A stretch of DNA of 5,269 nt from Candidatus Brevefilum sp. (GTDB taxonomy: Bacteria > Chloroflexota > Anaerolineae > Anaerolineales > Anaerolineaceae), in contig SLIC01000143.1 in assembly GCA_007135845.1 (NCBI GenBank), positions 1 to 5,269 on the forward strand, read 5' to 3'. This document shows positions 1-5,269 of the stretch, piece after piece. Below the pieces are notes generated by a model. The model was given only the letters and a program-made list of their open reading frames with translations. It was not told the DNA's origin and did not search any database. The translations under genes and the position numbers were made by a program. The stretch's first letter is position 1, and every line of letters begins with the position of its first letter.

Positions 1-1
1 C

Positions 2-85
2 ACGGTCAGTTTCTTATTGCTGATCCTACTCATGGTGGTGATCACAATCCTCGATTTCACCAACCCAATCGTGATACCTAGATAA
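2..85 (+). CDS. C-terminal end of a probable membrane protein (5' part outside window)
   Basis: The reading frame starting at base 2 is open from the window edge to a TAA at 83-85 and gives 27 residues. About fourteen of the first sixteen codons after the third have T in the second position, giving an uninterrupted hydrophobic run (SFLLLILLMVVITIL) and then a short polar tail ending in PR. That is the usual look of a last transmembrane helix with a short tail, as in many transporter permeases, but the fragment is too short to name a family. The stop lies 23 bp before the HEAT-repeat gene on the same strand, so the two could be co-transcribed. An alternative frame (stop at 79-81) is polar and His-rich, and looks less like protein. 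Confidence 0.45.
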   Translation, partial: TVSFLLLILLMVVITILDFTNPIVIPR

Positions 86-108
86 CTTAATTAATAGAGG
101 AAAGACTC

Positions 109-1113
109 ATGTACAAATCCAACCAAGATCCGTTTGAATTTGACGCCATCAAAACAGCGCTGTTAAATCAGGATGCGCCTTTCCCACCGGGGATGATTTA
201 TTTTTTCTCAGATATTTCTGCTGAAAATTTGGATTTACTGACGGAAGTGTGGCCAGAGGTCTGGATTGAACGTCGCCGGGGTTTGTTGGAAGACATGGAA
301 CACATGGCTGAGGCTGATACCTTGCTGTACTTTGACTCGGTTGCTATCATGTGCCTTGATGATGATGACCCTGTCGCCCGAGCTACCGCTGTTCGCCTGT
401 TATGGCAGTCACATAAAGAAACACTGGTTCCCAAGTTCTTGAAGCTCCTTAATGAGGATCCTGAAGCGATTGTGCGCGCTGCGGCAGCCACTGCCCTGGG
501 AATGTTTGTCTACCTGGGTGAGCTGGAGGAAATTAAAGCGTCAACCTACCAGATTGTGCTGGAAAACCTGATCAAAGCGCATCTTGATGCGGATGAAACG
601 CTGGTGCGGCGGCGTGCGCTGGAAGCACTTGGTTATGCCGGGCATCCGGAAATACCCGATTTTATCCGGCGTGCCTACGATAAAAACGACGAAGAATGGC
701 TGCAAAGTGCTTTATTTGCAATGGGGCGGTCTTATGATCAGCAATGGGTGGATATGGTTCTGCAAATGTTTGATCACCCTGATTCCTTAGTGCGTTATGA
801 AGCGATTCGGGCTGCCGGTGAACTGGAAGCGAAAGCCGCCCGCGAACCGCTTTTTGATTTGTTGGAAGAGGGTACAGATGATGAGGATATCTATTACGCT
901 GCCATCTGGGCGCTATCGAAAATCGGCGGTGAGGGGGTGCGCTCGTTGATCGAGGATGCCATCGAGGAGGCTGAGGACATGGAGGATACCAGCTTTCTTG
1001 AGGAAGCCCTTGAAAACCTTGAATTCACTGAGCGAGTTACCCAATTTGATCTGATGTCTTTTGATGAAGATGCCCTGGATTCCTGGTTTGACGAAGAGGA
1101 CATTGATTATTAA
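109..1113 (+). CDS. HEAT-repeat domain protein with acidic C-terminal tail, function unknown
   Basis: The 334-residue protein is almost entirely alpha-helical repeats. I read about seven HEAT-like helix pairs, near residues 72-100, 106-135, 150-178, 181-208, 212-239, 243-273 and 276-306. They are recognisable by the recurring pattern D-P/D-x-VR-x-A-A-x-x-ALG (for example EAIVRAAAATALG at 119-131, TLVRRRALEALG at 164-175, SLVRYEAIRAAGELE at 226-240). Residues 1-70 form a non-repeat cap rich in aromatic and acidic residues. Residues 308-334 form a tail dominated by Asp and Glu, ending DEEDIDY. There is no signal peptide, membrane segment or catalytic motif, so a soluble cytoplasmic scaffold or binding protein is likely. 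HEAT arrays generally mediate protein-protein contacts. I recall similar proteins in Chloroflexota genomes, but no assigned role. The start is supported by GAGG at 97-100, 8 nt before the ATG. Phycobilin-lyase-type HEAT proteins are an alternative relative, but nothing here points to pigment metabolism. Confidence 0.88.
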   Translation: MYKSNQDPFEFDAIKTALLNQDAPFPPGMIYFFSDISAENLDLLTEVWPEVWIERRRGLLEDMEHMAEADTLLYFDSVAIMCLDDDDPVARATAVRLLWQSHKETLVPKFLKLLNEDPEAIVRAAAATALGMFVYLGELEEIKASTYQIVLENLIKAHLDADETLVRRRALEALGYAGHPEIPDFIRRAYDKNDEEWLQSALFAMGRSYDQQWVDMVLQMFDHPDSLVRYEAIRAAGELEAKAAREPLFDLLEEGTDDEDIYYAAIWALSKIGGEGVRSLIEDAIEEAEDMEDTSFLEEALENLEFTERVTQFDLMSFDEDALDSWFDEEDIDY

Positions 1114-1236
1114 TTAATCAAGTTTGCAAAGATCAGACTTGCGAAATGCGTTTGGAATCAGCCGTTGTGGGGTGGTAGGCTTAATAATAAACAAACGATT
1201 TTAGGGTCAGGCATTAATTGTCCTGTTTTAAGATTT

Positions 1237-1249
1237 GAGGGTGAAAATG
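1237..1249 (+). promoter_or_regulatory. Ribosome binding site fixing the acylphosphatase start
   Basis: GAGGG at 1237-1241 lies 5-6 nt before the ATG at 1247-1249. An in-frame TTG at 1235-1237 overlaps this site and has no ribosome binding site of its own, so the shorter start is preferred. From the ATG, the two catalytic residues fall at R23 and N41, the same numbers as in classical acylphosphatases. Confidence 0.7.
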
Positions 1250-1555
1250 AGTGAAACACAAACACAACGACTACACGCCTATGTAGAAGGCTTTGTCCAG
1301 GGAGTAGGTTTTCGATATTACGTTCTCAGGTCTGCCCAGGCAAACAATTTGGCAGGCTGGGTGCGCAACCGTCACGACGGGCGGGTTGAAGTTATGGCGG
1401 AAGGGGAGTTGAATCAGCTTAACCAGCTGTTGAATGATTTACGCAAGGGTCCGCTCAGTTCAGATGTAGAGAAAGTGGATTATGAATTTCTGGATGTGCA
1501 GAGTTCTGAAGGGCAGGACGAGTTCAGGGGCTTTAAAGTCTTATCGACCGCATAA
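1247..1555 (+). CDS. acyP: Acylphosphatase
   Basis: Acylphosphatase (EC 3.6.1.7) hydrolyses the carboxyl-phosphate bond of small acylphosphates such as acetyl phosphate or 1,3-bisphosphoglycerate in the cytoplasm. The protein is 102 residues, slightly longer than the usual 90-100, and covers the whole ferredoxin-like fold. The signature is complete: GFVQGVGFR at residues 15-23 contains the phosphate-binding loop and catalytic Arg23, and GWVRNRHDGRVEV at 37-49 contains catalytic Asn41. The C-terminal strand GFKVL matches the family ending, in which the last strand packs near the active site. The start chosen is ATG 1247 rather than the in-frame TTG at 1235. The gene stands alone: 133 bp separate it from the HEAT gene, and it converges on uvrB with a 68-bp gap. 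The same fold occurs as the N-terminal domain of HypF, but the ORF ends after this one domain. The physiological substrate cannot be read from the context. Confidence 0.96.
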   Translation: MSETQTQRLHAYVEGFVQGVGFRYYVLRSAQANNLAGWVRNRHDGRVEVMAEGELNQLNQLLNDLRKGPLSSDVEKVDYEFLDVQSSEGQDEFRGFKVLSTA

Positions 1556-1580
1556 TTCCTGTTTGGATTAATTTTGATAT

Positions 1581-1613
1581 CTAACAAAATACACACAGGC
1601 TTAGCCTGTGTGT
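1581..1613 (-). terminator. Rho-independent terminator of uvrB, between convergent genes
   Basis: Bases 1591-1600 and 1604-1613 form a perfect 10-bp inverted repeat (ACACACAGGC / GCCTGTGTGT) around a TTA loop. Read on the minus strand, the hairpin is followed by ATTTTGTTAG, a modest T-run, about 10 nt downstream of the uvrB stop. On the plus strand the bases after the hairpin are TGACGCG with no T-run, so it may also stall acylphosphatase transcripts but less efficiently. The stem, loop size and position fit an intrinsic terminator; strength is inferred only. Confidence 0.75.
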
Positions 1614-1623
1614 TGACGCGTCA
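1614..1623. repeat. Perfect 10-bp palindrome TGACGCGTCA beside the terminator
   Basis: TGACGCGTCA is fully self-complementary. It abuts the terminator stem on one side and the uvrB stop codon on the other. Its right end supplies a second in-frame TGA immediately after the uvrB TGA, so uvrB ends with tandem stops. It could be an extra cruciform element or a protein site, or chance. No function is assigned. Confidence 0.5.
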
Positions 1624-3660
1624 TCATCCCTCACCACCTGAAAGCAATTGCACCTTTTTCCAAGGCGGCAAATCGGATTCATCTGCCAGCATCGCCCGTA
1701 ATTCATAGACCTGGTCGCGCAGCATAGCCGCCCTTTCAAATTCCAACTCCCTGGCGGCTGCTTTCATTTGCTGCTCTAGTTCTTTGATCATCTTGTGCAG
1801 CTCTTTCTGCTCCAGTTTGCTGGCTTTGCCGCGCATCCCTTGGCCCTCTTCAGCGCCTGCGGCCCGGGCTAGGCGGTCGGTCAGGTCACGTACCGATTTG
1901 ACCACGCTGGCAGGTACGATATGATGTGCCTGGTTATAGGCAACCTGAATGGCGCGGCGGCGGTTGGTTTCATCAATGGCTTGCTGCATGGCGTCGGTGA
2001 TTTTTTGCGCGTACATAATCACCTGACCGTGAATATGGCGGGCAGCTCGCCCGATGGTTTGGATCAGGGCGGTTCCGGACCGCAAGAAACCCTGTTTATC
2101 GGCATCGAGGATTGCCACCAAAGAGACCTCGGGCAGGTCGAGCCCTTCTCGCAGCAGGTTGATCCCCACCACCACGTCAAAGACGCCCAGGCGTAAGTCT
2201 CGCAGGATGCCCACCCGCTCCAGTGTTTCAACCTCTGAATGGAGGTAGTGCACCTTCAAACCCAACTCCAGCAGGTAGTCGGAGAGGTCCTCAGCCATGC
2301 GCTTGGTGAGGGTGGTCACCAGCACCCGTTCGCCGATTTCGATTCGGCGGTTAATCTCACCGACCAGGTCATCAACCTGTCCCTCTGTTGGGCGGACGAT
2401 CACTTCGGGGTCGATCAGACCGGTGGGGCGGATGATCTGCTCCACCACCTGTTCTGCAATGGAGAGCTCATATTCAGCCGGTGTTGCGGAGGTGTACAGG
2501 GTGATGCCCATTTGCTGTTTGAATTCTTCGAATTTGAGGGGCCGGTTGTCGAGGGCGGACGGCAGCCGGAAGCCGTAATCGATCAGCACTTGCTTGCGGG
2601 AACGGTCGCCATTATACATCCCGCGAATCTGGGGCATCATCATATGGGATTCGTCAATCACCAGCAGGTAATCCTTGGGCAGGAAGTCGATCAGCGTCCA
2701 GGGCGGTGAGCCCGCCGGTCGACCGTCGATGTGGCGGGAGTAGTTCTCAATCCCCGAGCAGTAACCGACCTCACGCAGCATCTCCAGGTCGTAGCGGGTG
2801 CGCTGTTCCAGGCGCTGCGCTTCAAGAAGCTGATCGGCAGCGCGCAGTTCTGACAGGCGTGCCTCCAGTTCAGATTCAATGTTTGCCAATGCCTGATCCA
2901 TGCGCTCTTCTTCGGTGATATAGTGCTTGGCGGGGTAGATCTCAACGGCATCCAGGTTGTCGAACACCTCACCGGTGAGGGGGTTGACGGTGATGATGCG
3001 TTCCACCTCATCCCCGAAGAAGCTGATGCGAAAGGCGCGGGTGTCATCATACGCCGGGAGCACTTCGAGGGTATCGCCGCGCACCCGAAATACGCCCGGC
3101 TTCAGCTCGAAATCGTTGCGAGAATACTGGCTCTCGACCAGCCGCCGCAGCAGTGCGTTGCGGCGGTAGATCTCACCCACTTCCAACCGGATGACGATGC
3201 TGCGATACGCCTCCGGGTCGCCCAGGCCGTAGATGGCAGAGACTGAGGCAACGATGATGACGTCCTTGCGCGACATCAGCGCAGTGGTGGCTGCCAGGCG
3301 CAGGCGGTCGATTTCCTCGTTGATATCGGTTTCCTTTTCGATGTACAGGTCACGCTGGGGGACATAGGCTTCGGGCTGGTAGTAGTCGTAATACGAGACG
3401 AAGTACTCTACGGCATTATTGGGGAAGAATTCCTTGAACTCGGCGTAGAGCTGGGCTGCCAGGGTTTTGTTATGGGCCATCACCAGCGTTGGCAGCTGCA
3501 CCTGCTGGATCACGTTGGCGATGGTAAAGGTTTTACCGGTGCCGGTAGCACCCAACAAGACCTGGTGGCGATCGCCGCGCTGGATCCCTGCCACCAGCTC
3601 GCTGATCGCCTGGGGTTGGTCACCGGTGGGTTGATAGGGTGCGTGCAGATCAAAGTCCAT
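1624..3660 (-). CDS. uvrB: Excinuclease ABC subunit UvrB
   Basis: UvrB is the damage-verifying helicase-like subunit of nucleotide excision repair. It is loaded onto DNA by UvrA, then recruits UvrC for dual incision. At 678 residues it is full length (E. coli 673). Walker A GATGTGKT is at 37-44 (Lys43). The beta-hairpin that clamps one DNA strand starts at [12 protein letters not shown] (90-101), with Tyr90, 91, 93 and 94 all kept. The UvrA/UvrC-interacting domain 2 lies near 155-250, and the Walker B-type DESH is at 336-339. Motif LYTSATP is at 388-394. The second helicase domain contains [15 protein letters not shown] (499-513), [10 protein letters not shown] (519-528) and QTIGRAARH (534-542), carrying the ATP-sensing arginines. 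A C-terminal UVR coiled-coil motif (about 616-655) binds UvrC. The minus-strand ATG at 3660-3658 is preceded by AGGA at an 8-nt spacing. It is transcribed divergently from the SIS gene. I see no recognisable LexA operator in the upstream gap, so damage induction cannot be claimed. No inactivating change is visible. Confidence 0.99.
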   Translation of the reverse strand: MDFDLHAPYQPTGDQPQAISELVAGIQRGDRHQVLLGATGTGKTFTIANVIQQVQLPTLVMAHNKTLAAQLYAEFKEFFPNNAVEYFVSYYDYYQPEAYVPQRDLYIEKETDINEEIDRLRLAATTALMSRKDVIIVASVSAIYGLGDPEAYRSIVIRLEVGEIYRRNALLRRLVESQYSRNDFELKPGVFRVRGDTLEVLPAYDDTRAFRISFFGDEVERIITVNPLTGEVFDNLDAVEIYPAKHYITEEERMDQALANIESELEARLSELRAADQLLEAQRLEQRTRYDLEMLREVGYCSGIENYSRHIDGRPAGSPPWTLIDFLPKDYLLVIDESHMMMPQIRGMYNGDRSRKQVLIDYGFRLPSALDNRPLKFEEFKQQMGITLYTSATPAEYELSIAEQVVEQIIRPTGLIDPEVIVRPTEGQVDDLVGEINRRIEIGERVLVTTLTKRMAEDLSDYLLELGLKVHYLHSEVETLERVGILRDLRLGVFDVVVGINLLREGLDLPEVSLVAILDADKQGFLRSGTALIQTIGRAARHIHGQVIMYAQKITDAMQQAIDETNRRRAIQVAYNQAHHIVPASVVKSVRDLTDRLARAAGAEEGQGMRGKASKLEQKELHKMIKELEQQMKAAARELEFERAAMLRDQVYELRAMLADESDLPPWKKVQLLSGGEG

Positions 3661-3709
3661 GTTTCAAATCCTGAATGCTGTTGATGGTTTTGGACGGGCG
3701 TACGAATGG

Positions 3710-3740
3710 ATTCTACCTTAATTAATTCGAGTGCATGTAA
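3710..3740 (-). promoter_or_regulatory. uvrB: Weak candidate promoter for uvrB
   Basis: On the minus strand, TAGAAT (plus positions 3715-3710) matches five of six bases of the -10 consensus, about 50 nt before the uvrB ATG. The AT-rich TTAATTAAT lies just upstream of it. No good -35 hexamer sits at 16-18 bp spacing; TTACAT at plus 3740-3735 is a poor match at 19 bp. This is a candidate only. Confidence 0.25.
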
Positions 3741-3743
3741 CAT

Positions 3744-3773
3744 TTGACAGGTGTGTTTGGGGTAACCTTTAAT
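3744..3773 (+). promoter_or_regulatory. Sigma70-type promoter for the SIS-aldolase unit
   Basis: A perfect -35 hexamer TTGACA (3744-3749) is followed after 18 bp by TTTAAT (3768-3773), five of six matches to TATAAT. Transcription would start near 3780, giving an AT-rich leader of about 55 nt before the ATG at 3837. It faces the SIS-domain gene and is the best promoter-like site in the window. I see no clear operator palindrome overlapping it, so regulation is unknown. Confidence 0.6.
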
Positions 3774-3819
3774 GAAGTAGAATTTTGCTTGATGAAATAA
3801 AATAATTAAAAAATTACTT

Positions 3820-3839
3820 GAGGAGTGCTTTTGCAGATG
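3820..3839 (+). promoter_or_regulatory. Ribosome binding site and start choice for the SIS gene
   Basis: GAGGAG at 3820-3825 is the only strong Shine-Dalgarno site. It overlaps the in-frame GTG at 3825, ruling that start out. It lies 5 nt before an in-frame TTG (3831) and 11 nt before the ATG (3837). Both remain possible. The ATG is preferred because the family's N-terminal helix (M-x-F-I-x-x-I-x-x-L-L) then begins at once, but the TTG would add only two residues and has the better spacing. Confidence 0.55.
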
Positions 3840-4592
3840 GAATTTATTCAAGAAATCCAGAATCTGCTTGATACCATACAACGTGAAGAACAAGATACCA
3901 TCCACCAGGCAGTGAAAGCCTGTGCCACATCTATCAAAGCGGGGCGGGCGGTGCTGCTGTTTGGTGCCGGTCACAGCGCCCTGCCCCCACAGGAAGCTTT
4001 TCCCCGCATTGGCAGTACACCGGGGTTTGTTCAGATTACTGAACCGGTGTTTGGGTTTAATGGGTTTGTCACCGGCAAGGGTGGGCAGAAGCAAATGTCC
4101 TTCCTGGAGGGGACAGCAGGTTTTGCCGAGGTAATCCTCTCAAACTATGCCCTGACACCTGAAGACACACTGATTGTTTTCTCCAACTCAGGCATTAATG
4201 CTTTACCGGTTGAGTTGTGCTGGCTGGCAAATCAGCGGGGTCTGACGACGATCGGGGTTGGGTCTCGCGCGCATGCCCTTGCCAATCAACCCAAGAACCC
4301 CCTGGGTCAGCGCTTGTTTGAGGTAGCCGATATTTACATCGACAACCATGCCCCAGAGGGTGATACGCTGGTGACATTGGATGGCAGACTGCGCACCGGT
4401 GGGAGTTCAACGATTGCCGGTATGGTGATCATGAACACGATCGTGGTGGAAACCATCCGTGCATTACAGGCAGCCGGTGTGGATGTAACCGTCTATCCAA
4501 GCCATAATGTCAGTGATGACCTGGCCGCCGTGGATGCACAGGAAAAAAGGGTGTTTAAGGCACATCGTGACCTGTTGGCAAAATTACAATAA
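3837..4592 (+). CDS. SIS-domain protein of the UPF0309 type, putative sugar-phosphate isomerase or binding protein
   Basis: The protein is 251 residues, close to the roughly 245-250 usual for UPF0309. It carries a single sugar isomerase (SIS) domain with a Rossmann-like fold that binds phosphosugars. Visible motifs, numbered from ATG 3837, are LFGAGHS at 41-47 (family form GTGHSH), SNSGINALPVEL at 116-127 with the phosphate-loop Ser116/Ser118, the strand and turn TTIGVGS at 137-143, RLFEVADIYIDN at 159-170, and HNVSDD at 223-228 (family form resembling NVDGGDE). Residues 1-35 form the helical N-terminus typical of the family. No transmembrane segment or signal is present, so it is cytoplasmic. 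The His of GAGHS is kept but the second His of the family motif is Ala48, and the C-terminal motif is altered, so it is a divergent member. It is followed after 25 bp by a transaldolase-like gene, and together they suggest sugar-phosphate catabolism. The actual substrate and reaction are unknown; distinct SIS families such as GmhA are less likely by motif pattern. Confidence 0.85.
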   Translation: MEFIQEIQNLLDTIQREEQDTIHQAVKACATSIKAGRAVLLFGAGHSALPPQEAFPRIGSTPGFVQITEPVFGFNGFVTGKGGQKQMSFLEGTAGFAEVILSNYALTPEDTLIVFSNSGINALPVELCWLANQRGLTTIGVGSRAHALANQPKNPLGQRLFEVADIYIDNHAPEGDTLVTLDGRLRTGGSSTIAGMVIMNTIVVETIRALQAAGVDVTVYPSHNVSDDLAAVDAQEKRVFKAHRDLLAKLQ

Positions 4593-4606
4593 ACACGCTT
4601 TGCAGT

Positions 4607-4612
4607 AGGAGG
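4607..4612 (+). promoter_or_regulatory. Near-consensus ribosome binding site of the aldolase gene
   Basis: AGGAGG followed by TTGAG lies 5 nt before the ATG at 4618, the strongest Shine-Dalgarno site in the window. With only 25 bp between the two genes and no terminator or promoter in the gap, translation of the second gene from a shared transcript is expected. Confidence 0.75.
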
Positions 4613-4617
4613 TTGAG

Positions 4618-5265
4618 ATGAAACTTTGGCTGGCAACGGCTAACCTTAATCGGATTGAAACCTGTTTAGATTACGGGGTTTTCACAGGCGTGATTACCAA
4701 CCCCCATGTGGTTGCCCAGGAGGGACGGGAGCCCAAATCCCTTTTTGCGGAGATCTGCAGGATGGCACCCTATGCCTATTACCAGCTGCGGGCTGGCGAG
4801 GTGGCGGACATGCTGCGTGAAGCTGCGCTGATGCTGGCGATTGATCCGGATAAGATGCGCATCAAGGTGCCGACCACGCGCAACGGACTGGCTGTTATCC
4901 GCCGTTTAAGTGACCAGGGTCTGAAGGTGATGGCTACGGCAGTGCCGACCAGCGCCTGGATGGTGTTGGCTGCGGCAGCCGGGGCTGCTGCGGTTGCCCC
5001 CTACAGCGGGATGCTGCAAAGGCGCGGCATCCTGCCCAAGATGGAAGGGGTGCTGGCGATGCAGGCCATCATCGACCGGCAGGGGTATGCTGTTGAGCTG
5101 TGCACGGGCATTTATGATGCCACCGAGATTGCCCAATACGCCGCCCAGGGGGTTAAATCGGGATTTATATGGGAAAAGGATGTTGAAGCATTCCTGACCC
5201 AGAGGCTGGCGGACGAAGCCGCGGCCAACTTCGATGATGATTGGGCGCAGATCAACGGGTATTAA
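4618..5265 (+). CDS. Transaldolase-family protein, fructose-6-phosphate aldolase-like, with altered active site
   Basis: This is a 215-residue single-domain TIM barrel of the short transaldolase group (FSA/TalC; E. coli FsaA has 220 residues). These are class I aldolases that form a Schiff base with a lysine. The catalytic lysine is in RIKVPTT at 81-87 (Lys83, equivalent to FsaA Lys85). Also kept are TNP at 27-29 (Asn28), Gln56 (FsaA Gln59), TAV at 107-109, VAPY at 126-129 and the C-terminal F-x-x-DW at 205-209. Several positions differ from FsaA by my hand alignment: Asp6 is Ala6, Thr26 is Ile26, Ser30 is His30, and the phosphate-contacting Arg134 and Ser166 are Met132 and Gly164. The fold and lysine chemistry are therefore likely intact, while fructose-6-phosphate specificity is doubtful. 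It is co-directional with, and 25 bp after, the SIS-domain gene, and probably in one operon. Start ATG 4618 is fixed by its strong ribosome binding site. Calling it FSA or transaldolase without qualification would overstate the evidence. Confidence 0.88.
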   Translation: MKLWLATANLNRIETCLDYGVFTGVITNPHVVAQEGREPKSLFAEICRMAPYAYYQLRAGEVADMLREAALMLAIDPDKMRIKVPTTRNGLAVIRRLSDQGLKVMATAVPTSAWMVLAAAAGAAAVAPYSGMLQRRGILPKMEGVLAMQAIIDRQGYAVELCTGIYDATEIAQYAAQGVKSGFIWEKDVEAFLTQRLADEAAANFDDDWAQINGY

Positions 5266-5269
5266 GATG

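Noticed and set aside
1..33. Possible minus-strand gene start (ATG at 33-31) leaving the window on the left
   Set aside because: It gives only 11 codons, the nearest GAGG is about 15 nt away, and the plus-strand hydrophobic frame explains the strong second-position T bias better.
198..491. Minus-strand open frame inside the HEAT-repeat gene
   Set aside because: Ser/Arg-rich antisense shadow of the HEAT repeats, with no independent support.
1122..1160. Imperfect inverted repeat CAAGT ... ACTTG after the HEAT gene as a terminator
   Set aside because: The stem is only about 5 bp with a long loop and no T-run follows it.
1165..1188. Possible promoter TTGTGG ... AATAAT before the acylphosphatase gene
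   Set aside because: The spacer is only 12 bp and the -35 match is weak. No other convincing pair was found in 1114-1246.
1235..1246. Longer acylphosphatase beginning at TTG 1235
   Set aside because: The TTG overlaps the GAGG that serves the ATG at 1247, and the shorter protein places Arg23 and Asn41 at the classical positions.
2239..2709. A 156-codon plus-strand open frame inside uvrB
   Set aside because: It is antisense to the conserved helicase core of uvrB, has no plausible ribosome binding site, and its translation shows no recognisable domain. Open antisense frames are common in genes of this composition.
3825..3836. Longer SIS protein beginning at GTG 3825
   Set aside because: The GTG lies on the Shine-Dalgarno site itself. 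The TTG at 3831 is not excluded and is mentioned with the gene.
3510..4094. A 194-codon minus-strand open frame crossing the uvrB/SIS divergent gap
   Set aside because: Its left part is a shifted frame of uvrB and its right part is antisense to the SIS gene. It would run through the promoter region, and the protein has no coherent character.
5266..5269. ATG at the extreme right edge, one base after the aldolase stop codon
   Set aside because: It could start a tightly coupled next gene, but there is no downstream sequence and no clear ribosome binding site, so it cannot be supported.

Overview
The window looks like a vegetative chromosomal segment of a bacterium with roughly half G+C. The gene mix (a HEAT-repeat protein of a type I associate with Chloroflexota, plus acylphosphatase, UvrB, a SIS-domain sugar-phosphate protein and a short transaldolase-family aldolase) suggests Chloroflexota, perhaps Anaerolineae. 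That assignment is inference from protein character, since no rRNA or other marker is present. I see no mobile element, CRISPR array, tRNA or rRNA.

Layout, left to right. Positions 2-85 probably hold the last 27 codons of a membrane protein entering from the left edge. At 109-1113 (+) lies an intact HEAT-repeat scaffold protein with a strongly acidic tail. A 133-bp gap (1114-1246) holds no convincing promoter or terminator. At 1247-1555 (+) is a complete acylphosphatase. It converges on uvrB (1624-3660, -), and the 68-bp gap between them contains a perfect 10-bp hairpin whose T-run lies on the minus strand, so it best serves as the uvrB terminator. A divergent AT-rich control region (3661-3836) follows, with a good sigma70-type promoter facing right. 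That promoter should drive a two-gene unit: a UPF0309-like SIS-domain protein (3837-4592, +) and, 25 bp later behind a near-consensus ribosome binding site, a transaldolase/fructose-6-phosphate aldolase-like protein (4618-5265, +). The window stops four bases after that stop codon.

How the genes relate. UvrB (nucleotide excision repair) and acylphosphatase are housekeeping genes with no evident link to their neighbours. The SIS protein and the aldolase look like a small sugar-phosphate module that may continue to the right. The most notable point is that the aldolase keeps its Schiff-base lysine (K83) but has lost several residues that line the active site of E. coli fructose-6-phosphate aldolase, including both phosphate-contacting residues. 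It may therefore act on a different, possibly non-phosphorylated, substrate. The HEAT protein is the only full-length gene here without any assignable biochemical role.
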